Source: Lachnoclostridium sp. UBA6475
Lineage (GTDB): Bacteria; Bacillota; Clostridia; Lachnospirales; Lachnospiraceae
Length of the DNA stretch: 11,289 bases
Assembly (NCBI GenBank): GCA_002435545.1
Contig: DJNB01000061.1
Location: 3,333 to 14,621 of the forward strand
Reading direction: 5' to 3'
The notes under the pieces were generated by a model. That model was not told where the DNA came from. It searched no databases and worked only from the letters and a program-made list of their open reading frames with translations. Positions 1-7,126 of this stretch are shown in pieces. Made by a program: the position numbers and the translations under genes. Positions within the stretch are counted from its first letter, which is position 1. Each line of letters opens with the position of its first letter.

Positions 1-2453
1 AACCTTGTAGCTTCCATTTGCTGCATATGGCTGCTCATACACTTCGGGATCCTCTGTATTTACAAATTTATAATATCCGGAACCTTTTCCGAAAACCATT
101 CCGAGTTCCATCGTAATATCGTGAGTCTCACTCTTCGTTACTGTTATCGTTTCGATCAGCGTGTTATAGGATGTCACGTTATAGGTTCCCTTTTCCAAAT
201 AAGCCCAATACCTAATCTCTGTCCCACTATAATCGCTTTCATTGGCAATTGTTTGTGTATCATCCTGTGAATCAAACCAAAATGACGGGACATCTTTCGA
301 CTGAACGCCCTTCCTGGTCACTTTTCCCATAATCTTATAAACCGGAAGTGACTCATTCCACTGCAAGTCCTCGTCATCTACCGTAAACGGTTGTCCGAGA
401 TCGAACTGATACGTTCCCTTAATCAACTCCTTCGAGAAATATCCCTCGGAATCGGTCGTAACTGTTTCCTCAGATCCTCCTTCCTCTTCCAGCACTAAGT
501 TTACATCTGCAATCGGAAGCCCGTCTGCCGTTGTCAGTTTTCCGGATACCTGATATGTTCTTTGTCTTTGTATCAGTTTATATTCCTGCGTAAGTTCCTG
601 CCCATCCACCGTCACGACAATATCAAACGTATAATATCCCAGATCCTCTTTATTTTCATAGAAAGCTTCTTCATGCCATACCACATTTCGTATCTCATTG
701 TCCTTATAGTAGGCATTATTATAAACCGTACGATAAATATTCAGTTCTTCCGAAAGGTTTCCAAAAATATCTTTTAATGATTTTCCCTTTTCCAATTTCG
801 GCTCATAGACGAAACACCATTCATTGGATACCATATCACCGGTTACTTCTCCTTTTGTTGAAGTAAACGCATCCACGTCAAAATAACGCTCTGATTTTTT
901 GATACCTTGAAAATAGCAGGAACCAATTTCCAGATTTCCTTTCTTAAAAGATTGATTTATAAAATATACATACCCTCCATACCACTCCTGTATCTCTGCA
1001 TCTACCGTAACCGTTTCGTCCTCATAAACACCAACTAGCGAAACTTTCTCCGCCTCGGCAATCTGCGATATGTCAATTTCTTTATCTTTAAAATAATAAG
1101 TTTCACCACCATAAGCTACATTTCTTTCCAACTCATAGGTCTTGTCATCTGCCTGCAGCGATAACAGCGTCAGACCATTGCTCAAATTGCCGGGGTTGTT
1201 CGGATACTTTGGAACACCAAGCATCATCTTGACCGTTTCCGTATATTCTTTACCGTTCTGCTCCACCGTCAGCGCAAATGAATAGTATGGATCTTCTCCC
1301 TCTTCCTCATTCCAGACAATATCTGAAATTCCTTTCACTTCCGCTTTCCTTCCATAACAATACACCGTGAAAGCACATTTTGATACATCCGGTACAACAT
1401 CCTTTAATGACACTGCCCCCTCCTGCGTTACATAAATATTGGTATATGCCAATGAATACGATGTAACCTCTTTGTCAAACGTAACAGAACTAATCACAAA
1501 TGGCTCCGACTCCGCATAAAGTCCCTGATAATGATTCTCCGGTTTTATCGTTGGTTCCGGTGACTGGGACGGCGGCGTAGTCGTCTCAACCGGTGTCGCA
1601 GAAGGTTCCACTGTTGGTTCCGGTGTGGAACTTGATGGTGGCAATGAAGGTGTTATCGTCTCCAGTGGTGTCGCAGAAGGCGCATTTGTCGGTTCTACCG
1701 TCGGACTGGCTGTCTGCGTTGGCTCCGGTGTCGGCTTTTCTGTTGGTTTCACTGTTGGTTCTGTCGTTGGTTTTACTGTTGGTTTTATTGTTGGAACCGG
1801 TGTGTTATCCGGTGGCGTCATTGTCTCCAACGGAGTTGCGGAAGGTACATTCGTCGGTTTTACCGTCGGGACAGACGTCTGCGATGGTTTCGGCGTAGAA
1901 CTCGACGGAACCAAAGATGGTACTATTGTCGCAGGCACCGGAGTCGTATCCTCTCCCGGTGTCGGTTCCGGTGTTGCCACAGAAGGCGCACTTGTCGACG
2001 GTATCACCGGATCAGACGACGGCATCGGTTTTTCTGTCGGCTGTACCACTGGTTCTTCCGTACTTGTGTCGTCATCATCGTCCAGATTGTCATCGTCATA
2101 ATCATCCTCGTCATCACTGGTTATATCCAACTTCTTTACCGTTACTTTGCAGATATATTTTTTCTTTCCAATTTTTGCATGCACTCTGGCTTTACCGGCC
2201 TTTTTTCCCTTAATTGTAACACCAGTCTTTTTCTTTTTACTTAATGTAACAATATTCTTACCGGATGCAACAGCCCATTTTACTTTTTTCTTATTATTTT
2301 TCAATTGAATCTTAACGGACTCTCCCACTGCCACTGTTACCGCTTTCTTGCTTAGTTTTACCTTCTTTTTTGCTGCAAAAGCACTCTGCGGGATCACAGA
2401 AACTGCCATGACAAACACAAGAAAAAGGGCAAACCCTTTTTTATCTTCTTCAT
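1..2453 (-). CDS. Secreted/surface multidomain protein, 3' end off window, signal peptide frameshifted
   Basis: The minus strand is open from 2409 to the left edge (803 codons, no stop). The in-frame ATG at 2409 has no ribosome binding site and would give only the tail of a signal peptide (AVSVIPQSAFA|A). The ATG at 2453 has a perfect GGAGGT seven bases upstream, but its frame ends at TGA 2394-2396 after 19 codons. One extra A in the A6 run (2437-2442) would join them into MKKIKKGFALFLVFVMAVSV..., a classic signal peptide. Domains, numbered from 2409: lysine-rich Ig-like BIG2-type domain (about 13-95); Asp-rich stretch; Pro/Thr/Ser linker (to about 290); two related beta-rich modules (about 334-396 and 544-614); two carboxypeptidase-regulatory-like domains (from about 619 and 690). 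Such proteins are exported adhesin-like or wall-associated proteins in Clostridia; ligand unknown. Any C-terminal anchor lies outside the window. It could be phase variable, a recent pseudogene or a sequencing error. Confidence 0.8.
1537..2062 (-). repeat. Degenerate Pro/Thr/Ser-rich repeat region in the surface protein
   Basis: On the coding strand this encodes a linker of imperfect PT-, EPT- and KPT-type repeats. A longer unit recurs three times as PSATPLETMTPP, PSATPLETITPS and PSATPVETTTPP, and the first two are each preceded by related PTVKPTNV / PTVEPTNA segments. Such linkers are extended, often glycosylated spacers that hold a domain away from the wall. The antisense strand shows long Val/Gly-rich open frames here, which are an artefact of the repeat composition. 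Confidence 0.85.
2068..2115 (-). other. Acidic Asp-rich segment of the surface protein
   Basis: Sixteen consecutive codons specify DDEDDYDDDNLDDDDD, directly between the Lys-rich Ig-like domain and the Pro/Thr/Ser linker. The charge contrast is seen in the sequence. A role in calcium binding or in contacting the basic domain is inference; the segment does not match a dockerin or EF-hand spacing. Confidence 0.7.
2422..2441 (-). repeat. Terminator-like dyad inside the signal-peptide coding sequence
   Basis: The coding strand reads AAAAAGGG-TTTG-CCCTTTTT, a perfect 8-bp stem with a 4-nt loop ending in five T. It starts about 12 nt after the ATG at 2453 and includes most of the A6 run where the frame is broken. 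In the mRNA it could pause polymerase or act as an early attenuator, but only three stem pairs are G:C, so a strong terminator is unlikely. Confidence 0.55.
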
Positions 2454-2460
2454 ACTATAT

Positions 2461-2466
2461 ACCTCC
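2461..2466 (-). promoter_or_regulatory. Ribosome binding site GGAGGT for the surface protein
   Basis: On the minus strand GGAGGT sits exactly seven bases before the ATG at 2453. This spacing marks 2453, not the in-frame ATG at 2409, as the evolved translation start, and so exposes the one-base frame break between them. Confidence 0.85.
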
Positions 2467-2502
2467 GTTTTTTCATTCTAAATTTTTAATAATTTTAGAT
2501 AT

Positions 2503-2531
2503 ATTTTATACGAGGTTTGCTTTAATGTCAA
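2503..2531 (-). promoter_or_regulatory. Sigma-A-type promoter for the surface protein gene
   Basis: A perfect -35 TTGACA (plus coordinates 2526-2531) is followed after 17 bp by TAAAAT (2503-2508), five of six matches to the -10 consensus. Transcription would start near 2496, giving a leader of about 40 nt. It lies 35 bp past the stop of the upstream aldo/keto reductase remnant, so the surface gene has its own transcription unit. Confidence 0.85.
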
Positions 2532-2565
2532 GAAAATAAAAGGGTTTGCCCGGATAACTTTTCAC

Positions 2566-3231
2566 TTACATTTTTCCGCCATAAACCGGGAATACACCAC
2601 TTTGACCGTAGCTTTCAATATGCTTGAAATTCTTAAGAATTTCCATATCATGCTCACTGATTTCAAAATCAACCTGCGCATTGCTCTCCATATGTGCCGG
2701 ATTTGCAGTCTTTGGCAAGGAGATTACACCGAGCTGCAAGGTATAACGGATGCAGAGCTGAGGTACGGAAACTCCATATTGATCCGCCATTTTTTTAATC
2801 TCCGGCTGATTCAATATCTCTCCATGTGCAATTGGAGAATACGCCTCTACTGCAATATCATTTTTCATACAATACTCAACAAGTTCCAATGGCGTATTGC
2901 TGATATGCAAAAGAATCTGGTTTACCATCGGCTTAATCTCCACCGTCTTCATCAGACTTTCGATATCTCCAATCTGGAAATTTGAGATGCCGATCGCACG
3001 CAGTTTTCCGGCTTTATATGCCTCTTCCAAAGTTCTCCATACTTCACGATTTTCTTCTACATAGCGGTTTTCTGACTGGTTCACTTCCACCCACGGCTGC
3101 GGACTGTGAATGATCATCATATCGAGATAATCCAGTCCCATATTGAAAAGCGTGTCTTCAATACTTTGTCGGGCCGCTTCATACGTCTTATGCTCTGCCG
3201 CAATCAATGTAATCTTAATCTGCCGGAACAA
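2566..3231 (-). pseudogene. Aldo/keto reductase remnant lacking its N-terminal third
   Basis: About 210 residues match the C-terminal two thirds of a DkgA-like aldo/keto reductase: LDYLDMMIIHSPQPW with the catalytic His (H42 of the open frame), the strand GKLRAIGISNF, NQILLHISNTP, and the cofactor-binding PKTANPAHM near the end. The natural C-terminus FPVYGGKM is present. Everything before AAEHKTYEAA is missing, including the catalytic Asp and Tyr of the IDTAxAY motif; the catalytic Lys position now reads ITLIA. The open frame can only begin at a TTG (3231) inside the end of the upstream intact reductase, with which it overlaps by 17 bases in another frame. A deletion that joined the 3' end of one tandem reductase to the middle of the next explains this. 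The remaining frame has no stops, so the event may be recent. It cannot be an active reductase. Confidence 0.85.
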
Positions 3232-4072
3232 ATTGACTCAGGTGCTCCTCCTGTTCAGGAAGAGACATGGTGAAGAAGCGCATACCTTTATCCAAGCTGC
3301 GAATCTCCAACATTTCATCATCCGTTAAAGTAAAATCAAAAATATCTAAATTCTCTTTCATATGCTGGAGATTCGTAGTCTTCGGGAAGATAATATTTCC
3401 TTCCTGAATATGCCAGCGAAGAATAATCTGCGCACTGCTCTTTCCATACTTGTGTCCAAGCCTCACAAAAAGCGGTTCATTCAACAAACCAGCATCAGCG
3501 TGACCGATTGGATACCAGCACTCAAGTTTTGTACCATAAGGTGAAATTCTCTTTTTAAGTTCCATCTGCTGATAATACGGGTGACATTCCACCTGCAAAA
3601 CGGCTGGTTTTATATACGCATTTTGAATCAGTTCTTCCAATCGTTCGGATTCAAAATTAGAAAGACCGATTGAATGAACCTTTCCCTGAGCAACAGCTTT
3701 TTCCATATCTTTCCAGGCTCCGAGATAATCCCCGAACTGCTGATGCAGTAAAAGCAGATCAATATACTCTGTACCAAGTCGGCAAAGCATTTTGTCAATT
3801 CCTTCCATCGTCTTCCCTTCCCCATATTCGCTCGGCCACAACTTACTGGTAATCCAAATTTCTTCGCGGGGAATACCACATTCCCGGACAGCCGCTCCCA
3901 CACCGCGCTCATTCTGATAAGCGTGCGCAGTATCAATATGCCGATACCCCATCTTCAAAGCAGCAAGACAGGCTTCACGGGCCGGTTCATCCCCTCGAAT
4001 CAGATAAACTCCAAGACCAAACTGCGGAATATTGTTTCCATCATTTAACTCTACATAATTTTGTTTCATCAT
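3215..4072 (-). CDS. Aldo/keto reductase (DkgA-like), NADPH-dependent
   Basis: This 285-residue protein has the normal family length and all four catalytic residues: D47 and Y52 in RHIDTAHAYQNE, K77 in WITSKLW and H110 in LLLLHQQ. The barrel strand VHSIGLSNF and the cofactor-binding FPKTTNLQHM near residue 230 are also intact. It should be a cytosolic TIM-barrel enzyme reducing aldehydes or ketones with NADPH; the physiological substrate cannot be read from sequence. The first ATG (4072) has AGGAGG at 4081-4086, eight bases upstream, and a second ATG follows at once. It starts 16 bp after the MATE transporter stop, in the same operon, so a role in clearing reactive carbonyls or a drug also handled by the pump is a reasonable inference. 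The truncated second reductase follows directly. Confidence 0.93.
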   Translation of the reverse strand: MMKQNYVELNDGNNIPQFGLGVYLIRGDEPAREACLAALKMGYRHIDTAHAYQNERGVGAAVRECGIPREEIWITSKLWPSEYGEGKTMEGIDKMLCRLGTEYIDLLLLHQQFGDYLGAWKDMEKAVAQGKVHSIGLSNFESERLEELIQNAYIKPAVLQVECHPYYQQMELKKRISPYGTKLECWYPIGHADAGLLNEPLFVRLGHKYGKSSAQIILRWHIQEGNIIFPKTTNLQHMKENLDIFDFTLTDDEMLEIRSLDKGMRFFTMSLPEQEEHLSQFVPAD

Positions 4073-4088
4073 AGTAAAAACCTCCTGA

Positions 4089-5474
4089 TTATTTTGAATG
4101 AGCCGGAACAGGATGATCTCTCAAACCCGGGCTATTCTGTATTTTCTTATATAATATTACTGCGATGACCGCACCACAGCACTCCATAAGCGGCTGTACC
4201 AGCATTAATCCATACATTGGCAGAAACAGATTGAATAATACCATAAGCGGCAGATCCAAAATGCCTTTTCGGAACACCGAAAGAAAAAATGCCTGTTTGG
4301 CACCACCAATTCCCTGAAAAACAGCAATCAGCATAAATTCTACAGTAATAAACGGCAACGCCAGTACACGCAGACGCACAAAGGCAGCACCATAAATGAT
4401 AGATTGTGCATCATTAATAAAAAAACGGACAATCCATGGAGCAGCTGCTTCATATAGCAAAAAGCAGACACATGCACAGGCAACTCCACGCGTCAAAGCA
4501 AAATGAACCGCTTCATTCATACGTTTCCGATTACCAGCTGCAAAATTGTATGCCACCAATGGCAAAACACCGTCCGAAATACCCATAATTGCCTGAAAAG
4601 GAATGCTTTCAACTTTCTGCATAACTCCCATGCCAGAAATGGCTGCAACAGGATAAACGGACATCAGCCGTAACAGGACAGCATTTGAAACAGCGGCCAA
4701 TAAAATCTGTAAGGCAGCAGGCGTTCCAATCGCGTAAATCTCCATATGCTTTCTACGTTCTATCGGTTTCGGAAACAAAGATACTTTTACAAGACTTGTT
4801 TCACGACTGCGAATTACATGTACCAGCAGAAATCCGAGCGAAATAACATTCGAAAGGCAGGTAGACAGTGCTGCTCCTGCAACCCCCATTCCCATAGTAA
4901 AGATAAATACCGGATCCAGCACCATATTCAGCACTCCGCCAAGTGACATTCCGATGCTTGAAATCCGTGCATCTCCCTGCGCTCGTACAATATTGGCGAG
5001 TACCATATTTAATACAGTAGGAACTCCACCAACTACAACTGTCCAAAAGAGATACTCCTGTGCATACGGAATCGTTCCACTATCTATCCCAAGGAATGTG
5101 AGAAATTGCCGGTCAGCCAATAGACAAATTAAGGAATAACACAGTGTCACACCACCTGCTGCCCATAGCGAAAATGCCGCAACGGTTCCCGTTTTCTTCT
5201 GTTCTCCGCCTCCAAGCATACGAGATATTAAACTACCTCCCCCAATACCAAATAAATTGGCAAGGGCATTCATTATCATAAAAACAGGATAGGTGACCGT
5301 AACAGCCGCCACCTGATATGGATCACCGGTTTGTCCAATGTACCATGTATCTGCCATGTTGTAAACCAGCATAACAAGCTGACTGATAACCGTAGGGATC
5401 ACAAGTTTCATCGCCGCCTGTTGAATTGGCATCGTTTCAAATAATTCTGTTTTTTCTTCTGCTTCCTGCCTCAT
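4089..5474 (-). CDS. MATE family efflux transporter
   Basis: The 461-residue product, with about 12 hydrophobic segments, fits the multidrug and toxin extrusion family (Na+- or H+-driven export across the inner membrane). The N-terminal segment holds the typical PTVISQLVMLVYNMADTWYI, followed by GIGGGSLISRMLG before helix 3, and a second half with related organisation (for example VLPLVAYNFAAGN). The open frame reaches back to 5606, but that would overlap the divergent LysR gene and add a 44-residue tail with no family match. The ATG at 5472-5474 gives the usual length and has AAGGAG at 5487-5492, 12 bases upstream, slightly long. It is the first gene of the operon with the aldo/keto reductases and is divergent from LysR, which probably controls it. 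The substrate is unknown. Confidence 0.93.
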   Translation of the reverse strand: MRQEAEEKTELFETMPIQQAAMKLVIPTVISQLVMLVYNMADTWYIGQTGDPYQVAAVTVTYPVFMIMNALANLFGIGGGSLISRMLGGGEQKKTGTVAAFSLWAAGGVTLCYSLICLLADRQFLTFLGIDSGTIPYAQEYLFWTVVVGGVPTVLNMVLANIVRAQGDARISSIGMSLGGVLNMVLDPVFIFTMGMGVAGAALSTCLSNVISLGFLLVHVIRSRETSLVKVSLFPKPIERRKHMEIYAIGTPAALQILLAAVSNAVLLRLMSVYPVAAISGMGVMQKVESIPFQAIMGISDGVLPLVAYNFAAGNRKRMNEAVHFALTRGVACACVCFLLYEAAAPWIVRFFINDAQSIIYGAAFVRLRVLALPFITVEFMLIAVFQGIGGAKQAFFLSVFRKGILDLPLMVLFNLFLPMYGLMLVQPLMECCGAVIAVILYKKIQNSPGLRDHPVPAHSK

Positions 5475-5591
5475 GATAACCTGCCTCTCCTTTCTCTCTT
5501 CCGATTCTATTTTAGCAAAATACAACTTGTCTCGGAAGTTCAGATATGTTATCATGGTATAAAGCAGTAACTTTATACAGGAGGTGTGATA
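5475..5591. promoter_or_regulatory. Divergent promoter/operator region between MATE and LysR genes
   Basis: This 117-bp region carries a plausible LysR-gene promoter (plus strand TTGTCT 5527-5532, 17 bp, TATCAT 5550-5555) and a weak-minus-35 promoter for the MATE operon (minus strand TTCCGA 5532-5537, 17 bp, TAAAAT 5509-5514). The two -35 boxes touch. Dyads GATA-TGT-TATC (5543-5553) and TTAT-CATGGT-ATAA (5549-5562) are candidate LysR binding sites covering the LysR-gene -10. The layout fits a LysR protein that represses itself and activates the pump, which is inferred from the family. Confidence 0.55.
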
Positions 5592-6482
5592 ATGTATAAC
5601 CGACAATTAGATTCTTTTATCAAAGCAGCTGATTCCGGCAGTTTTAGCAAAGCCGCAAAAGCAATGTATATTTCCTCTCCTGCAATCATCCAGCAAATTA
5701 ATCTTTTAGAGGAAAGTTGTGGCTTTAAACTATTTATCCGTTCCAACCATGGCATTAAACTTACCCCTGCCGGATGTTCCTTATATGAAGATGCCAAAAA
5801 CATTGTACGGCTGTCAAACGATGCTCTAAATAAGGCACGTAAACTTGCTGAATCCTCCGAAACAACAGTACGAATCGGTACTTCTCTATTATATAAGTGC
5901 CGCCTGCTGCCCGACCTTTGGACACAAATCAGCGAGAAACACCTTGAACTAAAAATTGAAATTCTTCCAATGACAGAATATCAGAATCGCGGTGAAGTAT
6001 TTTCAGCATTAGGAGTCCAGTTTGATTTATTCGAAGGTATTTACGGTTCAGCCGGTTGGAAAGGCATGTGTCAGTTTTTAGAATTGGAACGCACCCCTGT
6101 CTGCTGTGCCGTCGCTAAAAATCATCGACTGGCAGACAAAAACAAACTCACCCTGCAAGATTTGAACGGTGAGTTTGTTGTAATGCCAATAGAGGGTGTT
6201 TCAAAGGAAATCGATTCTTTCCGGATACATCTAAAAAAACAGTATCCCGCAATCCAAATTGTGGACTCCAAACGGTACGATCTCGATACTTTTACATTGT
6301 GTGAAATGAATCAATATATTCTGATTACACAGCCGGTCTATAAAGACATCCACAGCAACCTTGTAACAATTCCGCTAGAAACCAATTATACATTGCCCTA
6401 TGGCTTAATGTATGCTAACGAACCAACCACGGCGGCAAAAAAATTCATCACTGCCGTAAAGGAAATAACACAACAATTGTAA
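5592..6482 (+). CDS. LysR family transcriptional regulator
   Basis: The 296-residue length is standard for the family. The N-terminal winged helix-turn-helix is clear: LDSFIKAADSGSFSKAAKAM, then recognition-helix residues in SSPAIIQQINLLEESCGFKL and the wing GIKLTPAG (residues 6-61). A linker helix and a two-lobed effector-binding domain follow (about 90-296). The ATG at 5592 is preferred because AGGAGG (5579-5584) lies seven bases upstream; an in-frame GTG at 5586 is too close to it. It is divergent from the MATE/aldo-keto reductase operon, and such regulators usually control the adjacent divergent genes in response to a small ligand. The ligand is unknown. No clear intrinsic terminator follows the stop. 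Confidence 0.93.
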   Translation: MYNRQLDSFIKAADSGSFSKAAKAMYISSPAIIQQINLLEESCGFKLFIRSNHGIKLTPAGCSLYEDAKNIVRLSNDALNKARKLAESSETTVRIGTSLLYKCRLLPDLWTQISEKHLELKIEILPMTEYQNRGEVFSALGVQFDLFEGIYGSAGWKGMCQFLELERTPVCCAVAKNHRLADKNKLTLQDLNGEFVVMPIEGVSKEIDSFRIHLKKQYPAIQIVDSKRYDLDTFTLCEMNQYILITQPVYKDIHSNLVTIPLETNYTLPYGLMYANEPTTAAKKFITAVKEITQQL

Positions 6483-6503
6483 ATACTCATCGACACCCTT
6501 TCG

Positions 6504-6702
6504 TTATGCCTGTTTCCCACTCTGATATACTTCCTCTTCATTTTCCCCTGCCGGAAACTGTTTATCATTGTCTGCATATACTCTTCTCCCGTAGCTGCGC
6601 CTGCACTAAGCAGATAAAACTTCTTATTTTTCAGGATCAAATCTACGGCAAATGTCCGGTCGATCATTCGCTTCATAAGAGAAGTCCAGGTGTAAAAATT
6701 TG
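6504..6702 (-). pseudogene. Remnant of a flavodoxin-like NAD(P)H-dependent oxidoreductase
   Basis: The minus strand encodes FYTWTSLMKRMIDRTFAV, then NKKFYLLSAGAA and YMQTMINSFRQ. This is the middle of a flavodoxin-fold NADPH-dependent FMN reductase (WrbA-like), where the family has PVYFYTWTSLMKR-IDRT and a NK-FYLLSTGAA strand. The N-terminal half with the FMN-binding phosphate loop is gone; homology ends near 6699, where the MerR remnant begins on the other strand. After MINSFRQ the frame goes wrong, while a shifted frame ends EEEVYQSGKQA then TAA at 6504-6506, resembling a family C-terminus. The segment between (usually about 30 residues) is missing. No start codon or ribosome binding site supports expression. 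Confidence 0.7.
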
Positions 6703-7062
6703 GATCTGACGGTGCACACCGTCCGTCATTACTGTGACATGGGACTGGTTCCTAATTTGCGGCATGATAAAAACGGAAACCGAATCTTTGACGACGAATC
6801 ATTAAACTGGCTTTAGGCAGCCAAATTTCTGCGTGCCAGCGGACTTTCCATACCGGAAATACGCCACTACTTCTCTTTGTGCCAGCTGGGAAAATCTTCG
6901 CTCAAAGAAAGAATCGAAATTTTAAGAAAATTGAAAAGCGAATCTGAAAAACAATTGGCTGAACTTCAGATCCGCATTGACTGTCTCGCTGATAAGATTG
7001 AACATTGCCAGCAAGTCATTGATGGCGATGGAGACGATGACTGCAACCTATTAAATTGGTAA
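6697..7062 (+). pseudogene. MerR family regulator remnant, N-terminus lost and in-frame TAG
   Basis: Starting at 6697 the plus strand reads NLDLTVHTVRHYCDMGLVP, NGNRIFDDES and LNWL, then TAG at 6814-6816, then AAKFLRASGLSIPEIRHYF and a long coiled coil rich in Glu, Lys and Leu to TAA at 7062. This is the MerR winged helix plus dimerisation helix. The first eight to ten residues, with the start codon and promoter, are missing. The TAG falls within the DNA-binding domain, between wing and second helix pair. A TTG at 6877 could open a 61-codon frame, but it would be only the coiled coil. MerR genes beside flavodoxin-like oxidoreductases are a common divergent pair, and here both are broken at the same junction. 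Confidence 0.85.
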
Positions 7063-7126
7063 ATTCTTCCTTTTTGTATACCATCCAGCTCAGTTTGATA
7101 AATGGCTCTTCTTTCATGACTTGCAT

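Larger units (their letters stand above)
2427..2551. repeat. 14-bp perfect inverted repeat flanking promoter and start of the surface gene
   Basis: The plus strand has GGGCAAACCCTTTT at 2427-2440 and its exact reverse complement AAAAGGGTTTGCCC at 2538-2551. The 97 bp between them hold the -35, -10, ribosome binding site and ATG of the surface protein gene. The arrangement resembles an invertible promoter cassette, but no recombinase gene is in the window. The outer copy may instead be a weak terminator (GGG-CAAA-CCC then TTTTATTTT on the minus strand) for the upstream reductase operon. Confidence 0.6.

Noticed and set aside
562..777. Plus-strand 71-codon open frame
   Set aside because: It lies wholly inside the minus-strand surface gene and shows no domain, start signal or promoter.
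1593..2213. Long plus-strand open frames (Val/Gly-rich and Leu/Val-rich) over the Pro/Thr/Ser region
   Set aside because: They are antisense to the continuous minus-strand surface protein, have no ribosome binding sites, and their composition mirrors the PT repeats.
2538..2551. Strong intrinsic terminator after the reductase remnant
   Set aside because: The stem is only GGG/CCC with a CAAA loop and a broken T tract, so I list it only as an inverted-repeat arm and possible weak terminator.
5474..5606. Upstream ATG (5606) extending the MATE protein by 44 residues
   Set aside because: The extension overlaps the LysR start and its ribosome binding site, lacks family similarity and would exceed the normal MATE length.
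6506..6709. Plus-strand 67-codon open frame between LysR and MerR remnant
   Set aside because: The minus strand over the same bases shows clear flavodoxin-like motifs; the plus frame shows none and no ribosome binding site.
6877..7062. Independent 61-residue coiled-coil protein from TTG 6877
   Set aside because: It is in frame with the MerR helix-turn-helix upstream of the TAG and contains only the MerR dimerisation helix, so it is part of a pseudogene.
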